A DNA stretch of 5,720 bases from CAZSIA01 sp045126355 (GTDB lineage: Bacteria; Bacillota_I; Bacilli_A; Acholeplasmatales; Anaeroplasmataceae). Numbering within the stretch: the stretch's first letter is position 1; each line of letters opens with the position of its first letter. A model generated the notes under the pieces. The model was not told the DNA's origin, ran no database searches, and saw only the letters and a program-made list of their open reading frames with translations. Shown here piece after piece: positions 1-5,553 of this stretch. The position numbers were made by a program, and so were the translations under genes. The stretch lies in contig JBGVOE010000008.1 in NCBI GenBank assembly GCA_045126355.1, positions 1-5,720 on the forward strand, given 5' to 3'.

Positions 1-1
1 A

Positions 2-145
2 GGACCATATAGATATAATATTCCTAAACGTAAATTTAATAAACCTAGAGGAGAATTATTATTTGCAGGTGCAAATGAGGCAAGAAATTCTGCATTACGT
101 AAGAATAAAAAACGTAAGAGAAAGATTGGGGTAAGAAATGAATAA
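2..145 (+). CDS. 3' end of an unrecognised gene with a strongly basic C-terminus (partial)
   Basis: An open frame enters from the left edge and ends at TAA 143-145, giving about 47 C-terminal residues. The tail is rich in Lys and Arg (for example LRKNKKRKRKIGVRNE at the very end) and shows no membrane segment. It overlaps the start of the signal peptidase gene by 8 bases, so the two are probably translationally coupled and co-transcribed. The basic tail would suit a cytoplasmic end of a membrane protein or a nucleic-acid- or ribosome-binding protein, but the visible part is too short to identify a family. That it is coding is inferred from the open frame and the overlap with a confident gene. 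Confidence 0.6.
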   Translation, partial: GPYRYNIPKRKFNKPRGELLFAGANEARNSALRKNKKRKRKIGVRNE

Positions 146-707
146 AAAGAAAAAAACACTTCTTACTATATTTAAAATTTTCTCTATGGTTTTAGTTAGT
201 GTTTTAATTGGTTATAATTTATTTATAATTAATGCACAGGTATTTTTAAAAGAAAAATTACCTATGCCATTAGGTTATGGAACTGCTGTAGTTGTTTCTA
301 ATAGTATGTATCCATATTTAGAAGTAAACGACTTAATAATTGTTAAAAAAACAAACGATTATGAAGTTGGAGATGTCATTGTTTATGACGAAGGATCTGT
401 ATTAGTTGTTCACCGTTTAGTTGAAATAGATGATCAAGTATTTGTAGCTAAAGGTGATAATAATAACGCCAATGACAGAGCATATTCAGTTAGTTTAATA
501 AAAGGTGAAGTTGTTAAAATTGTTCCTGGTATGGGAGTATTACAAGAAGTATTTAATAACCCTATTGTTAAATTTATCTGTTTAGCTATTGCTTTTGTTT
601 TATTTGAATTATCTATTAAATTAGATAAGAAAGAAAAACCAAAAGAAAATATTGAATTAGAAGAAGAAATAAAAAAATTAAAAGAAGAATTAAATATAAA
701 AGAATAA
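138..707 (+). CDS. sipW: Signal peptidase I, SipW / archaeal-ER type (S26B)
   Basis: A 189-residue membrane serine protease that would cleave signal peptides from exported proteins on the outer face of the membrane. An N-terminal membrane helix covers about residues 10-32. The catalytic box SNSMYP (54-59) has Ser56 as nucleophile. VHRL (91-94) carries His92 where bacterial-type enzymes have Lys, which marks the ER/archaeal/SipW subfamily. The KGDNN box lies at 105-109. A second helix (about 144-160) follows, then a charged, probably coiled-coil cytoplasmic tail of about 28 Lys/Glu-rich residues. The start is ATG 138 behind TTGGGG at 126-131. SipW in Bacillus processes the TasA/TapA matrix proteins; no such substrate gene is visible here. 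The symbol is given by family resemblance and orthology is not proven. The gene overlaps the preceding frame by 8 bases and ends just before a terminator. Confidence 0.93.
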   Translation: MNKKKKTLLTIFKIFSMVLVSVLIGYNLFIINAQVFLKEKLPMPLGYGTAVVVSNSMYPYLEVNDLIIVKKTNDYEVGDVIVYDEGSVLVVHRLVEIDDQVFVAKGDNNNANDRAYSVSLIKGEVVKIVPGMGVLQEVFNNPIVKFICLAIAFVLFELSIKLDKKEKPKENIELEEEIKKLKEELNIKE

Positions 708-750
708 TATATACCACTGTTTCAAATTATGAAATAGTGGTATTTTTTTA
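688..750 (+). repeat. Direct repeat copy A: gene tail plus terminator
   Basis: About 60 bases here match 5311-5374. Both copies contain TTAAATATAAA, then a TAA followed by TATATACCA, and the same terminator arms. Similarity stops beyond the T-run and upstream of the shared AT-rich tail. It may be a widespread terminator element or a trace of duplication. Confidence 0.55.
711..750 (+). terminator. Rho-independent terminator behind the signal peptidase operon
   Basis: The arms ATACCACTGTTTC (711-723) and GAAATAGTGGTAT (731-743) form a 13-bp stem with one G-U pair and a 7-base loop, followed directly by a T-run (743-749). A near-copy lies at 5333-5371. Confidence 0.93.
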
Positions 751-792
751 TATATGTTTGCAGTTTATGAATAAAAAATATTTGTTTTATAC

Positions 793-821
793 TTGAAAGC
801 GAAAAAAATATGCCATAATAT
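793..821 (+). promoter_or_regulatory. Candidate promoter upstream of the small-RNA region
   Basis: TTGAAA (793-798) and TAATAT (816-821) are separated by 17 bases, and TGC-CATAAT at 811-819 could act as an extended -10. Transcription would begin near 828 and run into the hairpin at 906-924. In such AT-rich DNA this match may be fortuitous. A competing -10 (TATAAT, 859-864) lies closer to the hairpin but lacks a good -35. Confidence 0.4.
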
Positions 822-870
822 ATTCACAAGGTATATTTATTTAATAAATAACATATATTATAATGTCATA

Positions 871-932
871 TGATATTGGGCTGGCTTTTGTCATGGTCCA
901 CCAACAGCGGAAAATAGTTCCGCTTTTATTTT
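871..932 (+). ncRNA. Putative short noncoding RNA ending in a terminator
   Basis: A perfect TATAAT box at 859-864 would place a start near 871. The following 35 bases are much richer in G and C than their surroundings, and a terminator hairpin ends the unit at about 930. TTGG (877-880) can pair with CCAA (901-904), and a nested TGG can pair with CCA. No ribosome binding site precedes the two tiny frames here (a 15-codon frame from 870 and a 40-codon frame from 863), so RNA is more likely than peptide. If the promoter at 793-821 is used instead, the RNA would be about 100 bases long. I do not recognise the family; it is not recognisable to me as tmRNA, SRP RNA or a named riboswitch. Confidence 0.4.
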
Positions 933-934
933 TT
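906..934 (+). terminator. Rho-independent terminator of the putative short RNA
   Basis: AGCGGAA (906-912) pairs perfectly with TTCCGCT (918-924) around a 5-base loop. It is followed by TTTTA and an eight-base T-run. It is the most GC-rich hairpin in a gene-free stretch, and no gene precedes it within 190 bases, so it implies a short transcript ending here. Confidence 0.75.
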
Positions 935-1223
935 TATAAAGATACTGGCAACTTTTGTCGCTCTTATTTATTAGATTTTTGTTAATACTTAGTATTCTTT
1001 TTGTTTTGAAAAATAGAAATATTTGAAAGTAATCTTTTCAACCGCTAATTTTCCATATTGCTATTATGTCCTCTATATTTTTTGATATAAATAGCATAAA
1101 AATTATTGTTAATATTAACCGTTTTTACTTAGTTTAGAAAAAAAGAAAAAAGATTTTTGCTGTGCGATATATTTGCGTTTAAATAAAAAAACTTTGTATT
1201 AAAATAGATAGATAAAATCAAGA
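935..1223. other. Gene-free AT-rich stretch with several inverted repeats
   Basis: No convincing gene is seen on either strand. The stretch contains a TTGAAA/TTTCAA inverted repeat near 1023-1039 and a two-part hairpin (GCTATT 1060-1065 with AATAGC 1090-1095, enclosing TATAT 1074-1078 with ATATA 1085-1089). It also has the perfect palindrome GTTAATATTAAC at 1108-1119. In sequence this AT-rich such repeats are expected to some extent, so no function is assigned. Confidence 0.5.
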
Positions 1224-1252
1224 TTGAAATATAAAAATTATTATCATATAAT
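1224..1252 (+). promoter_or_regulatory. Near-consensus sigma-A-type promoter of the cyclase-like gene
   Basis: TTGAAA (1224-1229) and a perfect TATAAT (1247-1252) are separated by exactly 17 bases. Transcription would start near 1259, leaving a leader of about 30 bases before the TTG start codon at 1291. The promoter quality suggests the gene is expressed on its own rather than from the signal peptidase operon. Confidence 0.8.
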
Positions 1253-1290
1253 AACCTTATAAATTAAGTTAATATATGGAGGGATAAAAC

Positions 1291-2784
1291 TTGATTATCG
1301 TAAGGGAACCATTAAAAAAATACTATTATTCGTTAGAAGGGTACGATTCCGAAACGGAATTTAGATTTATATTAAATAACTATTTATTATCCTTGTTAGG
1401 AATTGTTTGTGATGTAGATTCGTTAGAATTAAAGATAATTGACGATATGAACAAAAAACGAAGTTCTAATATTTATTTTGATAAGGATAAAATTGTATTT
1501 AAAAGCAGCAGACTTTCTTGTGAAGGTTTTTGTGTTTCTATATCAATATCTGAAACTGATTTTAAAGAATCATATTTAAGTAAGATAAGAGTAGTGTATG
1601 ATGAAATAAAAAAAGTAACTTTTAATGACTTCAATAAAGAAGGGAAAATATTAAATAATTATTCTTCTTTTGCTAAAGTGATAAATGAATATGATTATGC
1701 GGTTCAGCGTGGTCTTTGTCATTGGATTGCTGATAATTGTTCAGAACAATTAGAACATTTACTGTTATCACTAGAAAAATGGTCGAATAAAACTTATGAA
1801 GGTAAAAAAGTTCCTTTTGCTTTTGTTGTAGACTTAAATAGCGAGTTAGGAGGATTTGACTATATAGAGTTTCTTGGTGAGGAATATTCTGCAACATTTA
1901 CGGATGGAATAACATCAATTGTCGAATTAGATAAAAAATTAAGATTTATAAGATACAATTCATTAACTGAAAACAATATCATACCAGACACTGACATTAC
2001 ATCATCACCATATCGTTTTGCACAGGTGATTATGAAGTTTACAAAGGGCAGAAATAAGGTTGGCGTGATTTTATTAACTAGTGGTGATATCATTTTAATT
2101 AAGGATGCCAAAATTGAACTAATAAAGAGAGATGGAAATTGGATTAATTTTAATAAAGATATTTTTGTTTCTGTTGTTATGTCAGTTAACAATAAATATC
2201 CAAAAAAATTATTAACAAGAGAACTATTAAACGAAATATTTTATACTTCACTAGATGTTTCTTTTTCTCATAGCGGAGGTTTGATTGCTGTTGTCGATGA
2301 TAAAAATAAATTAACTGGAACTTATGAAGTGTATGAAATTAAAAATAACAAAGAAGATACAAATAATATAAATTCGATTGTTCATTATATAGATGATCTA
2401 AAATTGAAATTACCAACATACCAAGAATTATCCTATGAAAACGAAAAATTTAGAAATCCAAATATGAAAAAAAGATTTAGCAAACGTGCTGCTATTATTG
2501 CATTAGCTAGTTATCAATATGAAGAATCTGACCAAATAAATTTTATAAGATTAGATAGAAAACTACGTGCAGAATTTGTGAGTATGGATGGTGCTACAAT
2601 TATAGATAAAAATGGTGATGTAATTTCATTCGGGGCTATTATTCAAAACGACAGCGGTTCTTATGGTGGCGGAAGAGGTGCTGCTGCAAAGAAATTATCT
2701 AAATATGGTTTAGCTGTTAAAATTTCAACGGATGGGTATATTGAAGTATATATTGACGAAATAATAAAATATCGAATGAAGTAA
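1291..2784 (+). CDS. DisA_N (diadenylate cyclase-like) domain protein with N-terminal sensor region
   Basis: A 497-residue soluble protein, probably making or sensing a cyclic dinucleotide of the c-di-AMP type in the cytoplasm. The start is TTG at 1291, 7 bases behind GGAGGG (1278-1283); the in-frame ATG at 1276 is closed at once by TAA. Residues about 125-320 look like the sensor regions that accompany stand-alone DisA_N proteins: FVVDLNSELGGFDYIEFLGEE near 178-198, FTDG at 203-206, GVILLTSGDIILI at 258-270, and the R-x-G-x-W pattern at 280-284. The DisA_N-like part begins at the SFSHSGGLIAVVDD strand (324-337). After an insert of about 80 residues it continues with DGATIIDKNGD (433-443) and GGGRGAAAKKLS (459-470). 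D433-G434-A435 matches the conserved DGA motif, while the RHR motif of classical cyclases appears as a glycine-rich GGGRGAAA. No membrane segment or DisA DNA-binding domain is present. The domain assignment rests on motif recognition; cyclase activity and product are inference. Confidence 0.8.
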   Translation: MIIVREPLKKYYYSLEGYDSETEFRFILNNYLLSLLGIVCDVDSLELKIIDDMNKKRSSNIYFDKDKIVFKSSRLSCEGFCVSISISETDFKESYLSKIRVVYDEIKKVTFNDFNKEGKILNNYSSFAKVINEYDYAVQRGLCHWIADNCSEQLEHLLLSLEKWSNKTYEGKKVPFAFVVDLNSELGGFDYIEFLGEEYSATFTDGITSIVELDKKLRFIRYNSLTENNIIPDTDITSSPYRFAQVIMKFTKGRNKVGVILLTSGDIILIKDAKIELIKRDGNWINFNKDIFVSVVMSVNNKYPKKLLTRELLNEIFYTSLDVSFSHSGGLIAVVDDKNKLTGTYEVYEIKNNKEDTNNINSIVHYIDDLKLKLPTYQELSYENEKFRNPNMKKRFSKRAAIIALASYQYEESDQINFIRLDRKLRAEFVSMDGATIIDKNGDVISFGAIIQNDSGSYGGGRGAAAKKLSKYGLAVKISTDGYIEVYIDEIIKYRMK

Positions 2785-2834
2785 GAATATAAATTGATCT
2801 TTATAACTAAAATAATATGAATGTGACTTAAATA

Positions 2835-2863
2835 TTGCATTCAGCATTTCGTTATGATATAAT
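2835..2863 (+). promoter_or_regulatory. Strong promoter of a putative noncoding RNA gene
   Basis: TTGCAT (2835-2840) and a perfect TATAAT (2858-2863) are separated by 17 bases, with an extended -10 TGA directly upstream (2855-2857). It is one of the two best promoters in the window, yet no gene follows for more than 270 bases and two terminators intervene. The predicted start is near 2870. Confidence 0.78.
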
Positions 2864-2869
2864 AAAAAC

Positions 2870-3027
2870 ACGTTAGATATTAACTAGATTAAGCAATAGG
2901 TTTATTCTACTTTAATATCATATTAACTGCAAATATGGAGCTTTTTTGAGCCCTGCTTTGTATTTGGTTATAACGAATATTTTAATAGGCTCATGGAAAG
3001 CATTCATAAATTTTGGATGCTTTTTTT
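2870..3027 (+). ncRNA. Putative structured noncoding RNA, about 160-185 bases
   Basis: A strong promoter and a double terminator bound a gene-free stretch. Visible pairings are GATATTAA (2876-2883) with TTAATATC (2912-2919), and TGAGCC (2947-2952) with GGCTCA (2988-2993). TGCTTT (2954-2959), inside the loop of the second stem, can pair with AAAGCA (2997-3002), the rising arm of the terminator. This would make an H-type pseudoknot that excludes the terminator. The arrangement could be an independent small RNA or a switch-like leader for the membrane operon starting at 3136. A second terminator at 3031-3054 argues for a stand-alone RNA. I do not recognise an Rfam family, and no coding frame with a ribosome site is seen. 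Confidence 0.55.
2997..3027 (+). terminator. First of two consecutive Rho-independent terminators
   Basis: AAAGCATTC (2997-3005) pairs with GGATGCTTT (3015-3023), 9 bp with one G-U, around a 9-base loop, and runs into seven Ts (3021-3027). It ends the putative RNA from 2870. It could also terminate read-through from the cyclase-like gene, which has no clear terminator of its own. Confidence 0.85.
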
Positions 3028-3030
3028 CTT

Positions 3031-3054
3031 GAGTAATTATAAATTACTCTTTTT
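3031..3054 (+). terminator. Second, back-up Rho-independent terminator
   Basis: GAGTAATT (3031-3038) and AATTACTC (3042-3049) form a perfect 8-bp stem with a 3-base loop, followed by five Ts. It lies only 4 bases after the T-run of the first terminator. Together they insulate the membrane operon from upstream transcription. Confidence 0.75.
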
Positions 3055-3083
3055 CTTTATATCTAGTTTGCTGTTTCTATTTA

Positions 3084-3103
3084 TGGTAAAATAATAGTAT
3101 AAA
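3084..3103 (+). promoter_or_regulatory. Weak candidate promoter of the membrane-protein operon
   Basis: An extended -10 (TGG-TAAAAT, 3084-3092) and an alternative TATAAA (3098-3103) lie 33-50 bases before the start codon, after the double terminator. Neither has a good -35. A promoter must lie somewhere between 3055 and 3130 if the terminators are efficient, but the exact element is uncertain. Confidence 0.35.
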
Positions 3104-3135
3104 TATTATTAAATTCTTATTGGGGTGGGGATTAT

Positions 3136-4392
3136 ATGGAAAAACGAAATATAGTAAAGGTTATATTTATTTTTATATTATCAATTATAGTTTTAATTTT
3201 ATTTTCAAATTCAGATAAAGAAAGTAATTATGTTAATTTTGATTATGAAATTGAAAGTATAAATTATAAAGATAATGATTTATATTTAACATTTATTGGT
3301 GATGAAAGTATAAAACAAAGAGAAGAAGGCATAAGTATCACATATGTTATATATGAACATAAAGTTGATTTATCTTTATTAGAAGATCTAAGGGTTGGAG
3401 ATAATGTAAATATAACTGTTGAAGATAATTATGGTAAATTTAAATATACTATAATTTATGAAATGGAATATAAAGGTGATGTACTATTTAATATAACAGA
3501 AGATTATTATGTTTTAGAATATAATAATAAAATAGTCTTTATATCATTCTTTTTATCAATAATAGGATATTTAATAGTTCTTTGTTTTTATCATGAAAAA
3601 GAACGAGAAAATAAACCTACAGATTTTATAATAGGAAATCCTTTAGGATTAAAATACTTTTTTATCGGTCTTATAGTTGGTAGTTTAGGATTTATTATTC
3701 CTTTTACAATTTTATATATATTTAATTTATGTGACTTTGATTATTTTGTATATAGTTTTATATCTTATTTCTTTTTATTACCAGGTATCTTTGGTGTTTA
3801 TGTATGTGCTAAAGAAAAATTTATATTCCAAAATCAAGTTTTCACGTACCATAAAATATTTGGTAAAACAAGAAGTGCTAAAGTTCCACAAATTAAGATT
3901 ATTTTAGTAAAACCTAATGATAATGTTATTTTTTCGAAAATAGAATTTTATGACCATAACGATAATAAAGTATTATGGTTTTTAGATGATGGAACATCTT
4001 TTAAAGATAATTTATTTTTAACTGCGTGTGATAAATACGATATTCCTATTAGTGTAGTATCAAAAAACATGTTTTCAAAAACAGTTAAAAAAGCTAAATA
4101 TGATATGACTAGTTTTGTTGAGTATCTTAATATATTAACTAAATGTAAGTTTGATTTTAAAATTACAATAACTACTGAAGAAGAACAAATATTTTTAGTA
4201 GTATGTCATTTTGGTTATGTTGAATTAAGTACTTATGGTAAAACAATTGAAATGAGACCAGAAGAAGTAATAGACTATATTGATTTTAATAAAGAATTTA
4301 CAGTAGATAGTGGTATTGATTTCTCTTTACCTATTGATGAACAGATTGTTATTATTAATGATCAAATATGGTTTAAACTTAAAATAAGATAG
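3136..4392 (+). CDS. Multi-pass membrane protein with extracytoplasmic and cytoplasmic domains, function unknown
   Basis: A 418-residue protein I do not recognise. A membrane helix near residues 6-24 is followed by an outside domain of about 105 residues, rich in beta strands, Asp and Glu, with a LEDLRVGDNVNITVEDNYG stretch (82-100). Further helices lie near 132-152, 171-196 and 203-225. A cytoplasmic beta-rich region of about 190 residues (226-418) begins EKFIFQNQVFTYHKIFGKTRSAKVPQ. Strand-turn-strand patterns of this kind behind a membrane hairpin recall bacterial PH-like domains, but this is only an impression. The start is ATG 3136 behind a G-rich ribosome site (3122-3130). It is the first gene of a three-gene unit, 22 bases ahead of the next ATG. 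It differs from the upstream genes in being almost free of GC-rich codons, and its stop codon is TAG. Confidence 0.85.
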   Translation: MEKRNIVKVIFIFILSIIVLILFSNSDKESNYVNFDYEIESINYKDNDLYLTFIGDESIKQREEGISITYVIYEHKVDLSLLEDLRVGDNVNITVEDNYGKFKYTIIYEMEYKGDVLFNITEDYYVLEYNNKIVFISFFLSIIGYLIVLCFYHEKERENKPTDFIIGNPLGLKYFFIGLIVGSLGFIIPFTILYIFNLCDFDYFVYSFISYFFLLPGIFGVYVCAKEKFIFQNQVFTYHKIFGKTRSAKVPQIKIILVKPNDNVIFSKIEFYDHNDNKVLWFLDDGTSFKDNLFLTACDKYDIPISVVSKNMFSKTVKKAKYDMTSFVEYLNILTKCKFDFKITITTEEEQIFLVVCHFGYVELSTYGKTIEMRPEEVIDYIDFNKEFTVDSGIDFSLPIDEQIVIINDQIWFKLKIR

Positions 4393-4414
4393 CTTAATAA
4401 AGGTAGTGAACTTA

Positions 4415-4894
4415 ATGAAAGAAAAAAAGTTTAATAAATATATTGAATGTTTTCTATTATACTTAATAAGTATTATTTTAATTGTAGTTGGAATTACTCT
4501 ATTTATTTGTATGATATTAATTCAAGAATGGCAGAAGTATTTAGGGATTGGATTATTACTTATTGCGATTGGGTTAATGGGGTTAGCTTTGGCTGTAAAT
4601 AAAGGTAATGATATAATAATTGATTATAAAAATAAAGAAATAATGTTTAATATTAAATTTAACGGAAAACCAAATATATGTTTACCGTTTGATGCAGTAG
4701 TAGATGTTTACTTATATAATTCAAATCAGTTAAAAGAAGAAGTAAAATTAAAAAAATATCCTAAGTTAACATTAGTAATTGAAAGAAAGTATCATAAAGA
4801 ATTTATTCCTTTAACTGGCTTTAGAGAAAAAGAAATTAATATACTTGTGAAAGAAATAGAAATAGTGAGGGATAGTTATGAAGAAATTATTTAA
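4415..4894 (+). CDS. Two-helix membrane protein with cytoplasmic beta-rich domain, function unknown
   Basis: A 159-residue protein, if the ATG at 4415 is used. An in-frame GTG at 4406 would add three residues, but it lies only 2 bases behind the AAAGG ribosome site (4399-4403), which suits the ATG (11 bases) better. Two membrane helices (about 12-35 and 43-61) form a hairpin. A cytoplasmic domain follows, of the kind NDIIIDYKNKEIMFNIKF...CLPFDAVVDVYLY...LTLVIERKY, with alternating strands and a charged C-terminal helix. The layout echoes the end of the preceding protein and could be a small bacterial PH-like domain protein. It sits between its operon partners, with a 17-base overlap with the next gene. 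No enzyme motif is seen. Confidence 0.83.
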   Translation: MKEKKFNKYIECFLLYLISIILIVVGITLFICMILIQEWQKYLGIGLLLIAIGLMGLALAVNKGNDIIIDYKNKEIMFNIKFNGKPNICLPFDAVVDVYLYNSNQLKEEVKLKKYPKLTLVIERKYHKEFIPLTGFREKEINILVKEIEIVRDSYEEII

Positions 4895-5270
4895 AGAACG
4901 TCCTATATTATTTATTCTTATTGGAGTAGGAATATTATTTTCTGCGATTTCATTTATTTATAAATACGTTATTAATTATGACAACTTGTTTTTATCAATA
5001 TTATTAATGAGTATAGATGTAATTTTACTTTTAATTAATATCTTTTATTTATCGTATTTAGCAAATGAAAAAATTGGTAAATCAATAGTAAATTCTATTA
5101 TTTTTTCTCTTCTATATTTTGTTGGAATTACTGGTGTAATTTTATGTTATGTAGAAGGGAATGCTGGTGTAGTATTAATGTTAGATACCTTAGAAATACT
5201 TGTTTATTTAGCACCTAACATTGTTATTTTATTGCCTATTATATATCTTTTATGTTTAGCATTAGGATAG
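4878..5270 (+). CDS. Small four-helix integral membrane protein, function unknown
   Basis: A 130-residue protein made almost wholly of membrane segments, near residues 9-29, 38-61, 66-92 and 100-128, with short basic loops (KKLFKERP at the start, NEKIGKS near 63-69). The start is ATG 4878, 5 bases behind GAGGGA (4867-4872). It overlaps the previous gene by 17 bases, which points to translational coupling. The protein ends abruptly in the last helix (LLCLALG, TAG 5268-5270). A different frame stays open past this stop to TAA at 5327-5329, with a basic tail, just before the terminator, so a frameshifted C-terminus is possible. No family is recognised; its role is presumably shared with its two membrane partners. 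Confidence 0.82.
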   Translation: MKKLFKERPILFILIGVGILFSAISFIYKYVINYDNLFLSILLMSIDVILLLINIFYLSYLANEKIGKSIVNSIIFSLLYFVGITGVILCYVEGNAGVVLMLDTLEILVYLAPNIVILLPIIYLLCLALG

Positions 5271-5310
5271 TTTATAGTAATAGATATATATTTAGATCGT
5301 TATATAAAAG

Positions 5311-5374
5311 AAAATTAAATATAAAGTAATATATACCATTATTTCGGGGTTTTGAGATAGTGGTATTTTTTATT
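5311..5374 (+). repeat. Direct repeat copy B: gene tail plus terminator
   Basis: The partner of 688-750. In this copy the TTAAATATAAA stretch lies outside the annotated gene, 50 bases after its stop codon, but in an open frame that ends at TAA 5327-5329. In copy A the same bases encode the end of the signal peptidase. The two copies bracket the cyclase-like gene, both putative RNAs and the membrane operon. Confidence 0.55.
5333..5371 (+). terminator. Rho-independent terminator of the membrane-protein operon
   Basis: ATACCATTATTTC (5333-5345) pairs with GAGATAGTGGTAT (5354-5366), 13 bp with two G-U pairs, around an 8-base loop, followed by a T-run. It is almost the same hairpin as at 711-743. 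Its mismatches to that copy mostly keep pairing through G-U, so the structure has been conserved. Confidence 0.92.
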
Positions 5375-5553
5375 TTTAAATTAATGGCTTAGATAAGAGA
5401 AAATTTTATTTTATATTTTATATTTTATATTAATAATTTTCATATTATATTTTAGTTTTTTGATTATAACGAAAGATTGTTTGCTATTATAAAATATTTT
5501 TACTTTTTAATTTTTAATTATATTTTATAATAAAAAATTAATATTATTTGTTG
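5375..5553. other. Gene-free, extremely AT-rich spacer
   Basis: No gene, RNA or convincing promoter is seen. Between 5403 and 5430 there are near-tandem copies of ATTTTAT, a low-complexity run. Stops are dense in all frames. It separates the operon terminator from the structured element at the right edge. Confidence 0.6.

Noticed and set aside
871..905. TGGTCCACCA string considered as a tRNA or tmRNA 3' end
   Set aside because: No acceptor stem partner, T-arm or cloverleaf can be built around it.
863..985. Plus-strand frame of 40 codons (begins MSYDIGLAF) and a 15-codon frame from 870, considered as a small hydrophobic toxin
   Set aside because: No Shine-Dalgarno sequence; the start would overlap the -10 box; the longer frame runs through the terminator; no match to the Fst-type toxins I considered.
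884..1094. Minus-strand run open for about 77 codons apart from one TGA, considered as a decayed gene or UGA=Trp gene
   Set aside because: All Trp codons elsewhere are TGG, the translation has no recognisable family, and such a run is possible by chance. Weak evidence only.
1673..2192. Two overlapping minus-strand open frames of 74 and 110 codons
   Set aside because: They lie antisense inside the confident cyclase-like gene, with no ribosome sites and no recognisable domains; they are shadows of that gene.
5403..5430. Near-tandem ATTTTAT units considered as iterons or an origin
   Set aside because: Only a few imperfect units in a low-complexity AT run, with no replication gene or DnaA-box-like motif nearby.
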